Source: Janthinobacterium sp. PAMC25594 (GTDB lineage: Bacteria > Pseudomonadota > Gammaproteobacteria > Burkholderiales > Burkholderiaceae_D). From it: DNA of 64,000 nt. Positions 56,563-64,000 of the stretch are shown piece after piece; positions within the stretch are counted from its first letter, which is position 1; the number at the start of each line of letters is the position of its first letter. Both the position numbers and the translations under genes were made by a program. The notes under the pieces were generated by a model. The model did no database searches and was not told the DNA's origin. It saw nothing but the letters and a program-made list of their open reading frames with translations. The stretch covers positions 6,014,001 to 6,078,000 of the forward strand of contig NZ_CP080377.1 in NCBI RefSeq assembly GCF_019443505.1, in the 5' to 3' direction.

Positions 56563-56597
56563 ATTGCCTGCCGCCTGCTGGCGGCATGGCGCCGTGA

Positions 56598-58004
56598 TTA
56601 ACGGTCGCCGTAGCTGCGGCGTGCGCCGTCGGTGCTGCGCGGGTTGGAACCCTTGTAGCCGCCGCCGGTGCTAGGTGCGCCGTCTTTGCGTGGTGCGCCT
56701 GGCTTGCTGAACGTGCGTTGCGCTGGCTTCGCGCCGCCACGGTTGTCGCCTGGTTTCCAGCCGCCTGGACGGGCGCTCGAACGTGGTGCCGACGCCGTTT
56801 TCTTAGGCTCGAAACCTTCGATGACATTGACCGGGATCAATTGCTTGGTGAAGCGTTCGATGCGCTTGACGTTCATGCCTTCAGCGTGGTTCACCAGCGA
56901 GATGGCCAGGCCATTGCGGCCAGCGCGGCCGGTACGACCGATGCGGTGGACGTAGTCTTCCGGGAACTTCGGCAGATCGTAGTTGAACACGTGGGTGATC
57001 GTCGGTACGTCGATACCGCGGGCGGCAACGTCGGTGGCGACCAGTACTTTGACCTGGCCGCGACGCATGCCGTCCAGGGTGCGGTTACGCGCGCCCTGAT
57101 GCATGTCGCCGTGCAAGGCGGCAGCGGAGAAACCGGCGATGTTCAGACGGTCGGCGATGGTGTCGGCGTCACGCTTGGTGGCGGTAAACACAACAGCCTG
57201 GTCCAAGGTTTCGTCGCGCAGCAGGTGGTCCAGCAGGCGATTCTTGTGCGACAGATCGTCGACGAAGTGGACGCGCTGGGTGATGTTTTCATGCTTGTTC
57301 GACGAACCGGCGATCTGGATGACCAGCGGGTTTTTCGTGATGCGGCGGGCCATGTTGCCAACCACGCCGTCCAGCGTTGCCGAGAACAGCATGGTTTGAC
57401 GGCCTTCTGGCGTCGCGTCCACGATTTTTTCGATGTCGTCGATGAAACCCATGTCCAGCATGCGGTCGGCTTCGTCCAGCACCAGGATTTCCAGTTGCGA
57501 GAAGTCGATCTTGCCCGAGTCCATGTGGTCGATCAGACGGCCAGGAGTGGCGACCAGAATCTCAGGATTCTTGGCCAGCAATTGCATCTGTTTAGGGTAA
57601 GGCATGCCACCCAGGATCGACACAGCCTTGATGCGGCGGATGCCGGTGCTGTACTTGTCGGTGTTGGTGGTCACTTGCAGGGCCAGTTCGCGCGTTGGCG
57701 TCAGCACCAGCATTTTTGGCTGGGCAGCCTTGAAGCGTGGACGCTCGCCGCGGGCGCGCGATGCTTGCATTTCCTGGTTCGGCGTCTTGCTGGCGGCGCT
57801 TTGTTCGGCGCTGGCCAGTTTGTGCAGCGACGGCAGCATGAAAGCTGCGGTCTTGCCCGAACCGGTCTGCGACGAGACCAGCAGGTCACGGCCTTCGATC
57901 GCGGCTGGAATCGCTTGCGACTGTACCGCGGTTGGCGCGGTGTAGCCCGATTCGGTCAGAGCGGCGATGATGGACGGATGCAGGCCTAAGGATTCAAATG
58001 TCAT
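56598..58004 (-). CDS. DEAD-box RNA helicase with glycine-rich tail, RhlE-like
   Basis: 468 residues with SQTGSGKT, PTRELA, TPGRLID, VLDEADRMLDMGF, FSATLD, ARGIDV and HRIGRTGRAG. An insert of about 25 residues (AEQSAASKTPNQEMQASR) separates motifs I and Ia. The C-terminal 65 residues are rich in glycine, arginine, serine and proline, an RNA-binding tail absent from the shorter paralogue at 32.5 kb. Long 5' region upstream (about 380 bp) suggests leader control, for example in cold. Confidence 0.93.
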   Translation of the reverse strand: MTFESLGLHPSIIAALTESGYTAPTAVQSQAIPAAIEGRDLLVSSQTGSGKTAAFMLPSLHKLASAEQSAASKTPNQEMQASRARGERPRFKAAQPKMLVLTPTRELALQVTTNTDKYSTGIRRIKAVSILGGMPYPKQMQLLAKNPEILVATPGRLIDHMDSGKIDFSQLEILVLDEADRMLDMGFIDDIEKIVDATPEGRQTMLFSATLDGVVGNMARRITKNPLVIQIAGSSNKHENITQRVHFVDDLSHKNRLLDHLLRDETLDQAVVFTATKRDADTIADRLNIAGFSAAALHGDMHQGARNRTLDGMRRGQVKVLVATDVAARGIDVPTITHVFNYDLPKFPEDYVHRIGRTGRAGRNGLAISLVNHAEGMNVKRIERFTKQLIPVNVIEGFEPKKTASAPRSSARPGGWKPGDNRGGAKPAQRTFSKPGAPRKDGAPSTGGGYKGSNPRSTDGARRSYGDR

Positions 58005-58385
58005 TCTTTTCTTTCGTAAAAATCAGCGTTCTTGCAAAAAGCAGAACGCAAAATAGCAACGCCAACCAAAACGAAATGACTCAACTAGAAAGAAATTTCG
58101 GCACAAAAGCTTTGCGCCGGGACGGTGTCAGGTGCGACACACAAGGCGGGAGGGCTTTATAAGCGGCATCCTGTGGATGCGCTAAGGCTTGCGAAGCTGC
58201 TAAGTTTGTAGTGCATGACTGCGGTGTTGCCATCGCTTCAAGGGAACATATTGCAGCGCACAACGACACTATACCGTATTTGCCGTCGTTTTGCACGGCC
58301 TAAATGGGGGGAAAGGAAAGTCCTACCACGTTTTGAACATGTTTCCTATGTGAAATCAGTAAGAATACGTAGTTTTCGTTGATTT
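58005..58385. other. Intergenic region upstream of DEAD-box gene
   Basis: No convincing gene in about 380 bp. A hairpin of GCGTTCTTGC with GCAGAACGC lies around 58026-58049, some 25 nt before the helicase start in its 5' leader. Sequence is AT-richer than the core genes. The long leader may carry post-transcriptional control of the helicase, but I see no known riboswitch or regulatory RNA. Confidence 0.4.
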
Positions 58386-58545
58386 AGAGCCTATCCCAGT
58401 AGGGAGCGTCTTCTGCTGGCAGTTCATCAGGAGCGCGGACAAGGCGTGAGGAGGACGCGTGGCGAGCCACGCGACGACGATCAACGCAGTCCCCGCTTCT
58501 GAGGGGCGCCAGCAGGGGATGTATTCATCTATTGGGATAGACTCT
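58386..58545. repeat. MITE-like element with terminal inverted repeats
   Basis: Ends AGAGCCTATCCCAGTAG at 58386-58402 and CTATTGGGATAGACTCT at 58529-58545 are inverted copies matching at 15 of 17 positions. The 160-bp body has GC-rich inner palindromes (CGCGTGGCGAGCCACGCG) and no ORF. The right end is partly inside the target duplication of the adjacent IS. Likely a non-autonomous mobile repeat; copy number cannot be seen here. Confidence 0.6.
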
Positions 58546-58551
58546 TAATTG
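58541..58551. repeat. IS target-site duplication, left copy
   Basis: ACTCTTAATTG directly abuts the left terminal inverted repeat of the IS element and recurs at 60034-60044. Confidence 0.93.
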
Positions 58552-60033
58552 CACCCCTTTAAAGGTGTACATTGACAGCACCGTCTTTTAATACCCGTGC
58601 CGTTGATACGTGGCGTCGCGCAACAGCGCCGGCCACGTAGCCTTTTTTTACTGTTTTTTTCGGGCCGCGAGGGTGTTTGCGCAGCGTTTTTGGTTTGGCG
58701 TAAGCGGCAATCTGAAGCAGTAATTTGCTCAGCTCTGATGCACACATGGCGTCGTAGCGCCGCCATGCTTTGGTTGGCACAGCCATCACCATGCCGGCAT
58801 AGTGCGCCCGTACCTCCACGGCCACATAAAACGGCGATAGCTCAATGCCGCTGGCAACCAAGTCGTGCGCGGTGCTTACCGCGCGCTGCAAGACAGTCAG
58901 CACGTTATAGGCCAGGATCGCGATACCGAACGCGAACAAGGCTGCGCGCGGGTGTCCGAGAGTCTTGACTTCACTGTGCAAGACCGATTCGAGCCGCTGG
59001 AACATTGTCTCGATCCGCCAGCGCTTGCTGTATAGGCGAGCAATGGCGCGTGCACTGAAATGCTCTTTTGGTAGATTCGTCAGTAATCGGAGAATCATTT
59101 CGCCATCGTCAGTGGGCTTGTAAAGTTGCAGTTCAATGCGACGTGATGCTACCTTCTGTCCTGTAGCTCCAGGGATGGCAACGCACTGTTCAAAGACGGC
59201 GCCGGTCGCGATTCTCCCTCGATATGTCAGCTCGTCGAGCGGTGCCGGATTGGGCGTACGACCGTGCTCACGCACGATGAAGGCACACCCACGGCGATCC
59301 CATTCGGACAGGATCATGCGCGTGCTGAAGTTGCGATCAGCAATCCACAGGTCGCCCGGATGCGAACGCTCTAGTAACGGCGGCATTACGGCGCGTTCCT
59401 GCGAGTGTGCATCTTCGCAAGGCTCCATATCGACGACCAGGCCCGAATCAGGGTCATACACCACAAGGGACTGGCCAGGCATTGCGGCGCCGCGAAAGGC
59501 GCGTAAAGGCTTCAACCGCTTTTCGCTTGCAGGCAAATGGTTACCGTCCACGATTCGGGTGCGGTAACCCGGAACCAGCGGTGCATTCCCCTGCAAAAAT
59601 GGCGTGATCACATCTCCAAGGCGCTCGACGCTGCCGGTGACCAGAGCCCGTACCAGGTTCGGCTCGGTATGCTTGACCTTGTCATATAAAGCTTGCACCG
59701 AAACAGGCAAATCAGGGTAAGCCTGCGCTGCAGCGTGAAGCGATGGCCGCAGCCCAACTGCGACCACGGACATCAGTTCGACTGTCGTCGAGAACAGTAG
59801 CTCCCTCTGGTATTGGGCGCCACGTTCACGCTCGAACAGTGCATCGACCCAAGCAGGATCGAGGGCACGTTGCAGCACCAGCCTTGCCATTACAGTCAGC
59901 GGGCTGATTTTTGCGCAGTGCGATACCACAGCATTCATCATCATGGCAGTTTCCTCCTGCCCCAGTTAGATGATGTTTGCTACAAAGAGTGCAGGTTTTA
60001 TTTCATCTGTGGCGACGCACCTTTAAAGGGGTG
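58552..60033 (-). mobile_element. IS4-family insertion sequence, complete
   Basis: 1482 bp bounded by 16-bp terminal repeats, CACCCCTTTAAAGGTG (58552-58567) and its complement CACCTTTAAAGGGGTG (60018-60033). A perfect 11-bp target duplication lies on each side. One transposase gene fills it on the minus strand. Intact ends, ORF and perfect duplication suggest recent insertion. Confidence 0.95.
58559..59944 (-). CDS. IS4-family transposase
   Basis: 461 residues, full length. DDE catalytic residues: D133 in IVDGNHL, D203 in IADRNFST and E312 in YSKRWRIETMF, where Y305, R308 and E312 form the IS4 Y-2-R-3-E signature. N-terminal helical region, and a basic tail with HPRGPKKTVKKGYVAG. No frameshift or stop, so the enzyme may be active. 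Confidence 0.93.
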   Translation of the reverse strand: MMMNAVVSHCAKISPLTVMARLVLQRALDPAWVDALFERERGAQYQRELLFSTTVELMSVVAVGLRPSLHAAAQAYPDLPVSVQALYDKVKHTEPNLVRALVTGSVERLGDVITPFLQGNAPLVPGYRTRIVDGNHLPASEKRLKPLRAFRGAAMPGQSLVVYDPDSGLVVDMEPCEDAHSQERAVMPPLLERSHPGDLWIADRNFSTRMILSEWDRRGCAFIVREHGRTPNPAPLDELTYRGRIATGAVFEQCVAIPGATGQKVASRRIELQLYKPTDDGEMILRLLTNLPKEHFSARAIARLYSKRWRIETMFQRLESVLHSEVKTLGHPRAALFAFGIAILAYNVLTVLQRAVSTAHDLVASGIELSPFYVAVEVRAHYAGMVMAVPTKAWRRYDAMCASELSKLLLQIAAYAKPKTLRKHPRGPKKTVKKGYVAGAVARRHVSTARVLKDGAVNVHL

Positions 60034-60044
60034 ACTCTTAATTG
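60034..60044. repeat. IS target-site duplication, right copy
   Basis: ACTCTTAATTG follows the right inverted repeat. Read on the minus strand it contains the last codon and stop codon of the adjacent HTH gene, so insertion duplicated the end of that gene without changing its product. Confidence 0.93.
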
Positions 60045-60559
60045 AGCATGGCCGCGATGTCGGCGGGCAGCGGCGGCGCCTGTTGCGTTTCCCTGGCCAG
60101 ATTGATTTGCCGGGTGACCTGCGCCAGTTCGACCATGCTGCGTTCCAGCCGATACGTTCCCTTGGCATGCAGCCACGCCAGCACGTCGGCCAGGTGCCAG
60201 ATGGTGGCGCTGCCCTCATGCACGGGCACGGGGAAGCTGTGGCGGTGCTTGTTCATCAGCTTGTGCAGGTTTTGCCGGGACAGGCCCAGTACCTGCGCCA
60301 CATCCGTCAAACCCACGAAGTCGGGCGCGGCCTCGACCAGCACGGCATCGGGCACGATGGCCTTGACGTCGGCCAGGGCGTTGAGCAGCGCTGCGTTGGC
60401 ATTGCTGGCTTCGCGCGTGAATTCCAGCGCCAGGCGTCCCGCTTGCCCGATGCCGGCCAGGGCGTCGTCGCAGCCGCCACTGCCCAGACGCTCGGCCAGC
60501 GCGTCGAGATTGGTTTCGTGGTCGGGCAAGCGGTACTTGAGAGTAAAGATGTAATCCAT
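60038..60559 (-). CDS. HTH protein, putative antitoxin partner
   Basis: 173 residues. The N-terminal domain (MDYIFTLKYRLPDHETNLDALAER and GRLALEFTREASNA, residues 1-70) has alternating strands like a HicB-type partial RNase H fold. Residues 82-130 form a helix-turn-helix resembling AlpA/excisionase regulators (LTDVAQVLGLSRQNLHKLM, then SATIWHLADVLAWL). Five bases separate it from the preceding HicA-like gene. Likely binds that protein and its own promoter; this is inference. Confidence 0.7.
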   Translation of the reverse strand: MDYIFTLKYRLPDHETNLDALAERLGSGGCDDALAGIGQAGRLALEFTREASNANAALLNALADVKAIVPDAVLVEAAPDFVGLTDVAQVLGLSRQNLHKLMNKHRHSFPVPVHEGSATIWHLADVLAWLHAKGTYRLERSMVELAQVTRQINLARETQQAPPLPADIAAMLN

Positions 60560-60564
60560 AATTG

Positions 60565-60843
60565 TTACCCCCTGGGTTTGCGTTGCATGCAGTCGTGCAT
60601 CAGTTTATTGAAAGCGCAATTGTCGACCACTCGCCGGATCGCCCGCGCGTGGTTGCCGGGATTTTTCGGCGTGCTCCAGATGCAGGCGATGCAGAATTCG
60701 CCGCAGCGGCAGCCGCCGTCATTGTAGGGACAATATATCTTGCCCCAGGCATGGCTGCCGCCCGTTTCCACGCGCCAGCCCTGGCTTTCCGCGTGGCGCA
60801 GCGCCGCTTCGATTTCCTTCTTCGGATGCGAGGAGCGCGCCAT
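60565..60843 (-). CDS. HicA-like cysteine-rich putative toxin
   Basis: 92 residues. KKEIEAALRHAESQGWRVETGGSHAWG is like HicA toxins, whose GSH motif carries the catalytic histidine (here H31). A cysteine-rich insert follows: C38, C45, C47, C51 and C54, possibly a metal site. Then STPKNPGNHARAIRRVVDNC. It is first in a two-gene unit with an HTH protein. If HicA-like, it would cleave or bind RNA. The cysteine insert is unusual for HicA. Confidence 0.7.
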   Translation of the reverse strand: MARSSHPKKEIEAALRHAESQGWRVETGGSHAWGKIYCPYNDGGCRCGEFCIACIWSTPKNPGNHARAIRRVVDNCAFNKLMHDCMQRKPRG

Positions 60844-60915
60844 GCGATGCCTCCAATGTAGGTCGATAATTCACGGTTGTCAAGTGACAACCGCAGAATA
60901 TCGGCCATCACCGCC

Positions 60916-61704
60916 TTACTCTACTTCGGGATTGACGGCCATCACTTGCGAAAAGCCGCCATCGACGTAGGTAATCTCGCCCGTGATGCCGGACGCGAGG
61001 TCGGACAGCAGGAAGGCGGCCGTGTTGCCGACCTCTTCGATGGTGACGTTGCGGCGCAGCGGGGCGTGCTCGGCCACAAAACCCAGCAGTTTGCTGAAAT
61101 CCTTGATGCCGGAGGCGGCCAGGGTCTTGATGGGGCCGGCGGAGATGCCGTTGGCGCGGATGCCGCGCGGGCCCAGCGATTCGGCCAGGTAGCGCACGGA
61201 CGCTTCCAGCGACGCCTTGGCCAGGCCCATGGTGTTGTAGTAGGGCACGGCGCGCACGGCGCCCAGGTAAGTCAGGGTCAGCACCGAGGCGCCCGGATGC
61301 AGCAGGGGCAGGGCGGCCTTGGCCATGGCAGGAAAACTATAGGCGGAAATATCGTGCGCGATGCGGAAGCTGTCGCGCGACAGGCCGTCGAGGAAGTCGC
61401 CGGCGATCGCCTCGCGCGGCGCGAAACCGATGGCGTGCACCAGGCCATCGAGGTGTTCCCAATGCTGCGCCAGGTCGCTGAAGACGGCGCTGATCTGTTC
61501 ATCGCTGGAAACGTCGCAGTCGAATACCAGTTCGCTGCCGAATTCGGCCGCAAATTCCGTGATGCGTTCCTTGAAGCGCTCGCCTACATACGTGAAGGCG
61601 AGGGTCGCGCCTTCGCGGTGGCAAGCCTTGGCAATGCCGTAGGCGATCGAGCGGTTCGACAGCAGGCCCGTGATGAGGATTTTTTTGCCTTGCAAGAAAG
61701 CCAT
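60916..61704 (-). CDS. fabI: Enoyl-[acyl-carrier-protein] reductase FabI
   Basis: 262 residues. NADH-dependent last step of the fatty-acid elongation cycle. [19 protein letters not shown] is the FabI version of the dinucleotide loop. The catalytic Y-x6-K is YNTMGLAK in [21 protein letters not shown], and [14 protein letters not shown] follows. ATG 61704 gives [10 protein letters not shown], the family start; the frame is open 36 bp further. Triclosan-type inhibitors target this enzyme. Separate from the HicA-like unit by about 70 bp. Confidence 0.96.
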   Translation of the reverse strand: MAFLQGKKILITGLLSNRSIAYGIAKACHREGATLAFTYVGERFKERITEFAAEFGSELVFDCDVSSDEQISAVFSDLAQHWEHLDGLVHAIGFAPREAIAGDFLDGLSRDSFRIAHDISAYSFPAMAKAALPLLHPGASVLTLTYLGAVRAVPYYNTMGLAKASLEASVRYLAESLGPRGIRANGISAGPIKTLAASGIKDFSKLLGFVAEHAPLRRNVTIEEVGNTAAFLLSDLASGITGEITYVDGGFSQVMAVNPEVE

Positions 61705-61798
61705 GACGACTCCTGTCTGGGTGGGTGGGCGGATGTGCAACCGGCCGCGACAGCAATGCTGTGGCGGCCGGCGAGGTGGCTCTATACAGATCAGATGA

Positions 61799-63214
61799 TC
61801 AGTGACGGGCCTTGGCGCGACTGTTGCCGCCGCCGCGCTGGATGCGTGGTTTCACCAGGGAAATTGGCGCGGCTTGCACCTTGCCGCCCTTGGCGGCGCG
61901 GCGCAGTGCCTTGGCGGCCCGTTCCGGACGGTCCGCTTCCAGCAGCATGGTGGCGCTGTCGGCGATTTCTTGCGTGATGTCCATGTTCATCGTGGCCGAA
62001 GTCTTCGGCACGAGGATGGTGGAGCCGGCGCGCAGGCTGGTGCGCTGGGGAATGTTGTTGGCCTGGCGCAGCACGTCGGCCGTGGTGCCGAATTTCGACG
62101 CCAGGGTTTCGATGCGCTCGCGCGCATTGGTGATCTTGTGCGTGGTCCAGCTCGACAAGGCATGGCCCCATTGCGCCAGGTTGGTGGTGAACTTGGCGGC
62201 GTTTTCCTGCGGCAGCAGAATCTTGGTCTTTTCGCCGCCGATGATGACGGGGCGGTTAAATTGCGGATTCAAGGCCTTGAATTCATCCATCGACAGTTCG
62301 GCCAGCTGGGCGGCGACGGTGATGTCGATGTCGCTGGTCTTGTCGATGGCCGTGAAATACGGCTGGTTGTCGACCACGGGCAGGGTCAGGCCGAACTGGG
62401 CCGGATTGGCGATGATGTTTTTCACCGCTTGCAGCTTGGGTACGTAATTGCGCGTTTCGGCCGGCATCAGGTCGGCCAGGCTTTCGAAGTCCGTCGGTTT
62501 GCCCAGCGCCTGGTTTTTCTTGATGGCGCGCTGCACCGAGCCTTCGCCCCAGTTGTAGGCGGCCAGCGCCAGTTGCCAGTCGCCAAACATGTCATACAGG
62601 CGCTGCAGATACGTCAGGGCCGCGTCGGTCGAGGCCAGCACGCCGCGGCGTTCGTCCTTGAACATGTTTTGCTTGAGGTTGAAATCGCGTCCCGTGGCAG
62701 GCACGAATTGCCACATGCCGGCCGCATTGGCGCTGGAGAATGCCTGCGGGTTGAAGGCGGACTCGATGAACGGCAGCAAGGCCAGTTCCGTCGGCATGCC
62801 GCGCTTTTCCAGCTCCTGCACCACGTGGAAGATGTAGCGCGAGGCGCGCGCCGTGGTGCGGGCGATGTAGTCGGGGCGGGTGGCGTACCAGTTGACGTGG
62901 TTGGCCACCAGTTGGTTGTTGATGTCGGGAATCGCATAGCCGCTGCGGATGCGGCCCCAGACGTCGGCTTCGCGCAGCGGATCGGAATTGTCGCTGAGGT
63001 TTTTCAGCAGACGGTCGGTCTTTTGCAGGCGGTTATCGAGGGTGGGGAGTTTTGCTGTGACCTGGGCGGTCATCGGGATCAGGGCCGGTGCGGTGGCGGC
63101 GGCGACTGGCGCGTTATCGCTCTCAACACCGGCTTCGTACGCCTGGCTGAGGGCGGGCGCGAGCGCCAGGGCCAACGCCGCCAGGACGGTAGATTTAAAG
63201 GAGTTTTCGTGCAT
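61799..63214 (-). CDS. mltD: Membrane-bound lytic murein transglycosylase D-like, MltD
   Basis: 471 residues from [11 protein letters not shown] with a signal peptide of about 25 residues ending SQA; no lipobox cysteine is seen, unlike E. coli MltD. SLT domain has the catalytic glutamate in [30 protein letters not shown], followed by [14 protein letters not shown]. LysM-type repeat near 380-425 ([28 protein letters not shown]). A basic alanine/arginine-rich tail ends the protein. Cleaves peptidoglycan glycan strands in the periplasm. Confidence 0.92.
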   Translation of the reverse strand: MHENSFKSTVLAALALALAPALSQAYEAGVESDNAPVAAATAPALIPMTAQVTAKLPTLDNRLQKTDRLLKNLSDNSDPLREADVWGRIRSGYAIPDINNQLVANHVNWYATRPDYIARTTARASRYIFHVVQELEKRGMPTELALLPFIESAFNPQAFSSANAAGMWQFVPATGRDFNLKQNMFKDERRGVLASTDAALTYLQRLYDMFGDWQLALAAYNWGEGSVQRAIKKNQALGKPTDFESLADLMPAETRNYVPKLQAVKNIIANPAQFGLTLPVVDNQPYFTAIDKTSDIDITVAAQLAELSMDEFKALNPQFNRPVIIGGEKTKILLPQENAAKFTTNLAQWGHALSSWTTHKITNARERIETLASKFGTTADVLRQANNIPQRTSLRAGSTILVPKTSATMNMDITQEIADSATMLLEADRPERAAKALRRAAKGGKVQAAPISLVKPRIQRGGGNSRAKARH

Positions 63215-63547
63215 AGTGTTCCATTGTTGTCGTCGGAGAAACATCGGACAGACCCATGATCAAGCTGCGAGTGTACGTATATCCACATGCCGGAGTCAAG
63301 AATTATGTCAGCATGATGACAGGAAATAAGCGGCAATAAGCGGGAAGCGGCTGAGTTTCCATTCGCAAATGCTGTCATTATTGCAAATTTAATTTGCCCG
63401 ATGCGTGATTCGGCCGCTGTTATAGCATACATGGCGAGGACGATGGCGCAAGCCTGGCAGTCGTCCAGTATGAGACTGCGCAAAGAGTGCGTACAATTTG
63501 GCTTTGGCCGGCCATTGGGCTGCCGGCCGCCCTATTGATAGAGAGTC
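63215..63547. other. Divergent intergenic region between mltD and DUF1415 gene
   Basis: About 330 bp without a gene. It contains GCAAATTTAATTTGC near 63383, an interrupted palindrome, and a GCCGGCC hairpin around 63508-63530 just before the plus-strand gene. Both divergent promoters should lie here; no known regulator site was recognised. Confidence 0.4.
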
Positions 63548-64000
63548 ATGCATATGAACACCCCGCCGCGCCACGACGACGACAACGCCGTCATCATCGC
63601 CAATACCGTTGCCTGGTTGGAAAAGGCCGTGATCGGCCTGAACCTGTGCCCGTTCGCCAAGGCCGTGCACGTCAAGAATCAGATCCGTTACGTGGTGTGC
63701 GAATCGAGCAATCCGGAAGATCTGCTGGCAATGCTGATGGACGAGCTGCAAACCCTGGCCGACACGGACCCCGAGCAGATCGACACGACCTTGCTGATTC
63801 ATCCGTACACGCTGAACGATTTCCTCGACTACAACGAGTTTCTCGATGTGGCCGACGCGGCCGTGGAAGACATGCACCTGGCCGGCGAACTGCAAGTGGC
63901 CAGTTTCCACCCGAATTACCAGTTTGCCGAGACGTTCGAGGACGACATCAGCAACTACACCAACCGCTCGCCCTATCCGACATTGCACCTGCTGCGCGAA
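63548..64000 (+). CDS. DUF1415 family protein, 3' end outside window
   Basis: First 151 residues visible, from ATG 63548 or 63554 (MHMNTPP or MNTPP). WLEKAVIGLNLCPFAKAVHVKNQIRYVVCES and TTLLIHPYTLNDFLDYNEFLDVAD match DUF1415, a conserved proteobacterial family of unknown function with an LCPFA motif. No signal peptide; likely cytoplasmic. The window ends inside LHLLRE. Confidence 0.88.
   Translation, partial: MHMNTPPRHDDDNAVIIANTVAWLEKAVIGLNLCPFAKAVHVKNQIRYVVCESSNPEDLLAMLMDELQTLADTDPEQIDTTLLIHPYTLNDFLDYNEFLDVADAAVEDMHLAGELQVASFHPNYQFAETFEDDISNYTNRSPYPTLHLLRE

Noticed and set aside
58081..58296. Short minus-strand ORF upstream of the DEAD-box gene
   Set aside because: No ribosome-binding site, no domain, unusual composition; more likely leader or spacer DNA.

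Overview
The window looks like chromosome of a betaproteobacterium of the Oxalobacteraceae, closest in feel to Janthinobacterium, Massilia or Duganella. The signs are high GC, the succinylase lysine genes beside an arsC-like yffB gene, short exosortase-type PEP-CTERM proteins, and many regulator/efflux pairs. This placement comes from recognising protein families, not from a database search. About 65 genes can be supported. No rRNA, tRNA or CRISPR array was seen.

Layout. 0-7.6 kb (minus): yheS (cut by the left edge), prmB, dapE, yffB, a flavin monooxygenase, dapD and dapC. Three succinylase-route lysine/diaminopimelate genes sit here. 7.8-10.8 kb (plus): an overlapping operon tsaB-rimI-UDG-like-DUF1853. 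10.9-15 kb: lplT (minus), alr, radA with a LexA-like box, and a PilZ protein. 15.6-20.5 kb: an orphan FliD-like protein, an AraC/MFS/RraA unit and a PEP-CTERM protein. 20.5-26.9 kb is accessory. It holds two gene fragments facing each other across an apparent deletion, a DUF4153 membrane protein, and an AT-richer islet (hydrolase remnant, small membrane ORF, VOC, ASCH-like). It ends with a TetR/MFS pair separated by three copies of one operator.

27-34.3 kb: orphan motA, a LysR/D-tartrate dehydratase pair, a second VOC protein, a PQ-loop-like membrane protein, a DUF4105 protein, a DEAD-box helicase and a lipoprotein. 34.4-40.7 kb: a signalling block of five ATGA-overlapped genes (receiver-PAS, small module, HDOD, PAS kinase, receiver plus degenerate HD-GYP) facing a third PAS kinase. 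40.7-43.3 kb: an Mla-like permease, MCE protein and lipoprotein without an adjacent ATPase. 43.4-50 kb: LysR/DHA2 efflux pair, ribB under an FMN riboswitch, and an M16 peptidase.

50-58 kb: a chemoreceptor, an abutting ThiF-like and nitroreductase-like pair, a PepA-like PEP-CTERM protein, two tiny proteins, a thioesterase and a second DEAD-box helicase. 58-64 kb: a MITE-like repeat interrupted at its edge by a complete IS4-family element with an 11-bp target duplication. Next come a HicA-like cysteine-rich toxin candidate with an HTH partner, fabI, mltD and the start of a DUF1415 gene.

The strongest candidates for under-described biology are the HicA-like/HTH pair (60.04-60.84 kb), the ThiF/nitroreductase pair (51.78-53.76 kb), and the signalling block with a metal-ligand-deficient HD-GYP domain.
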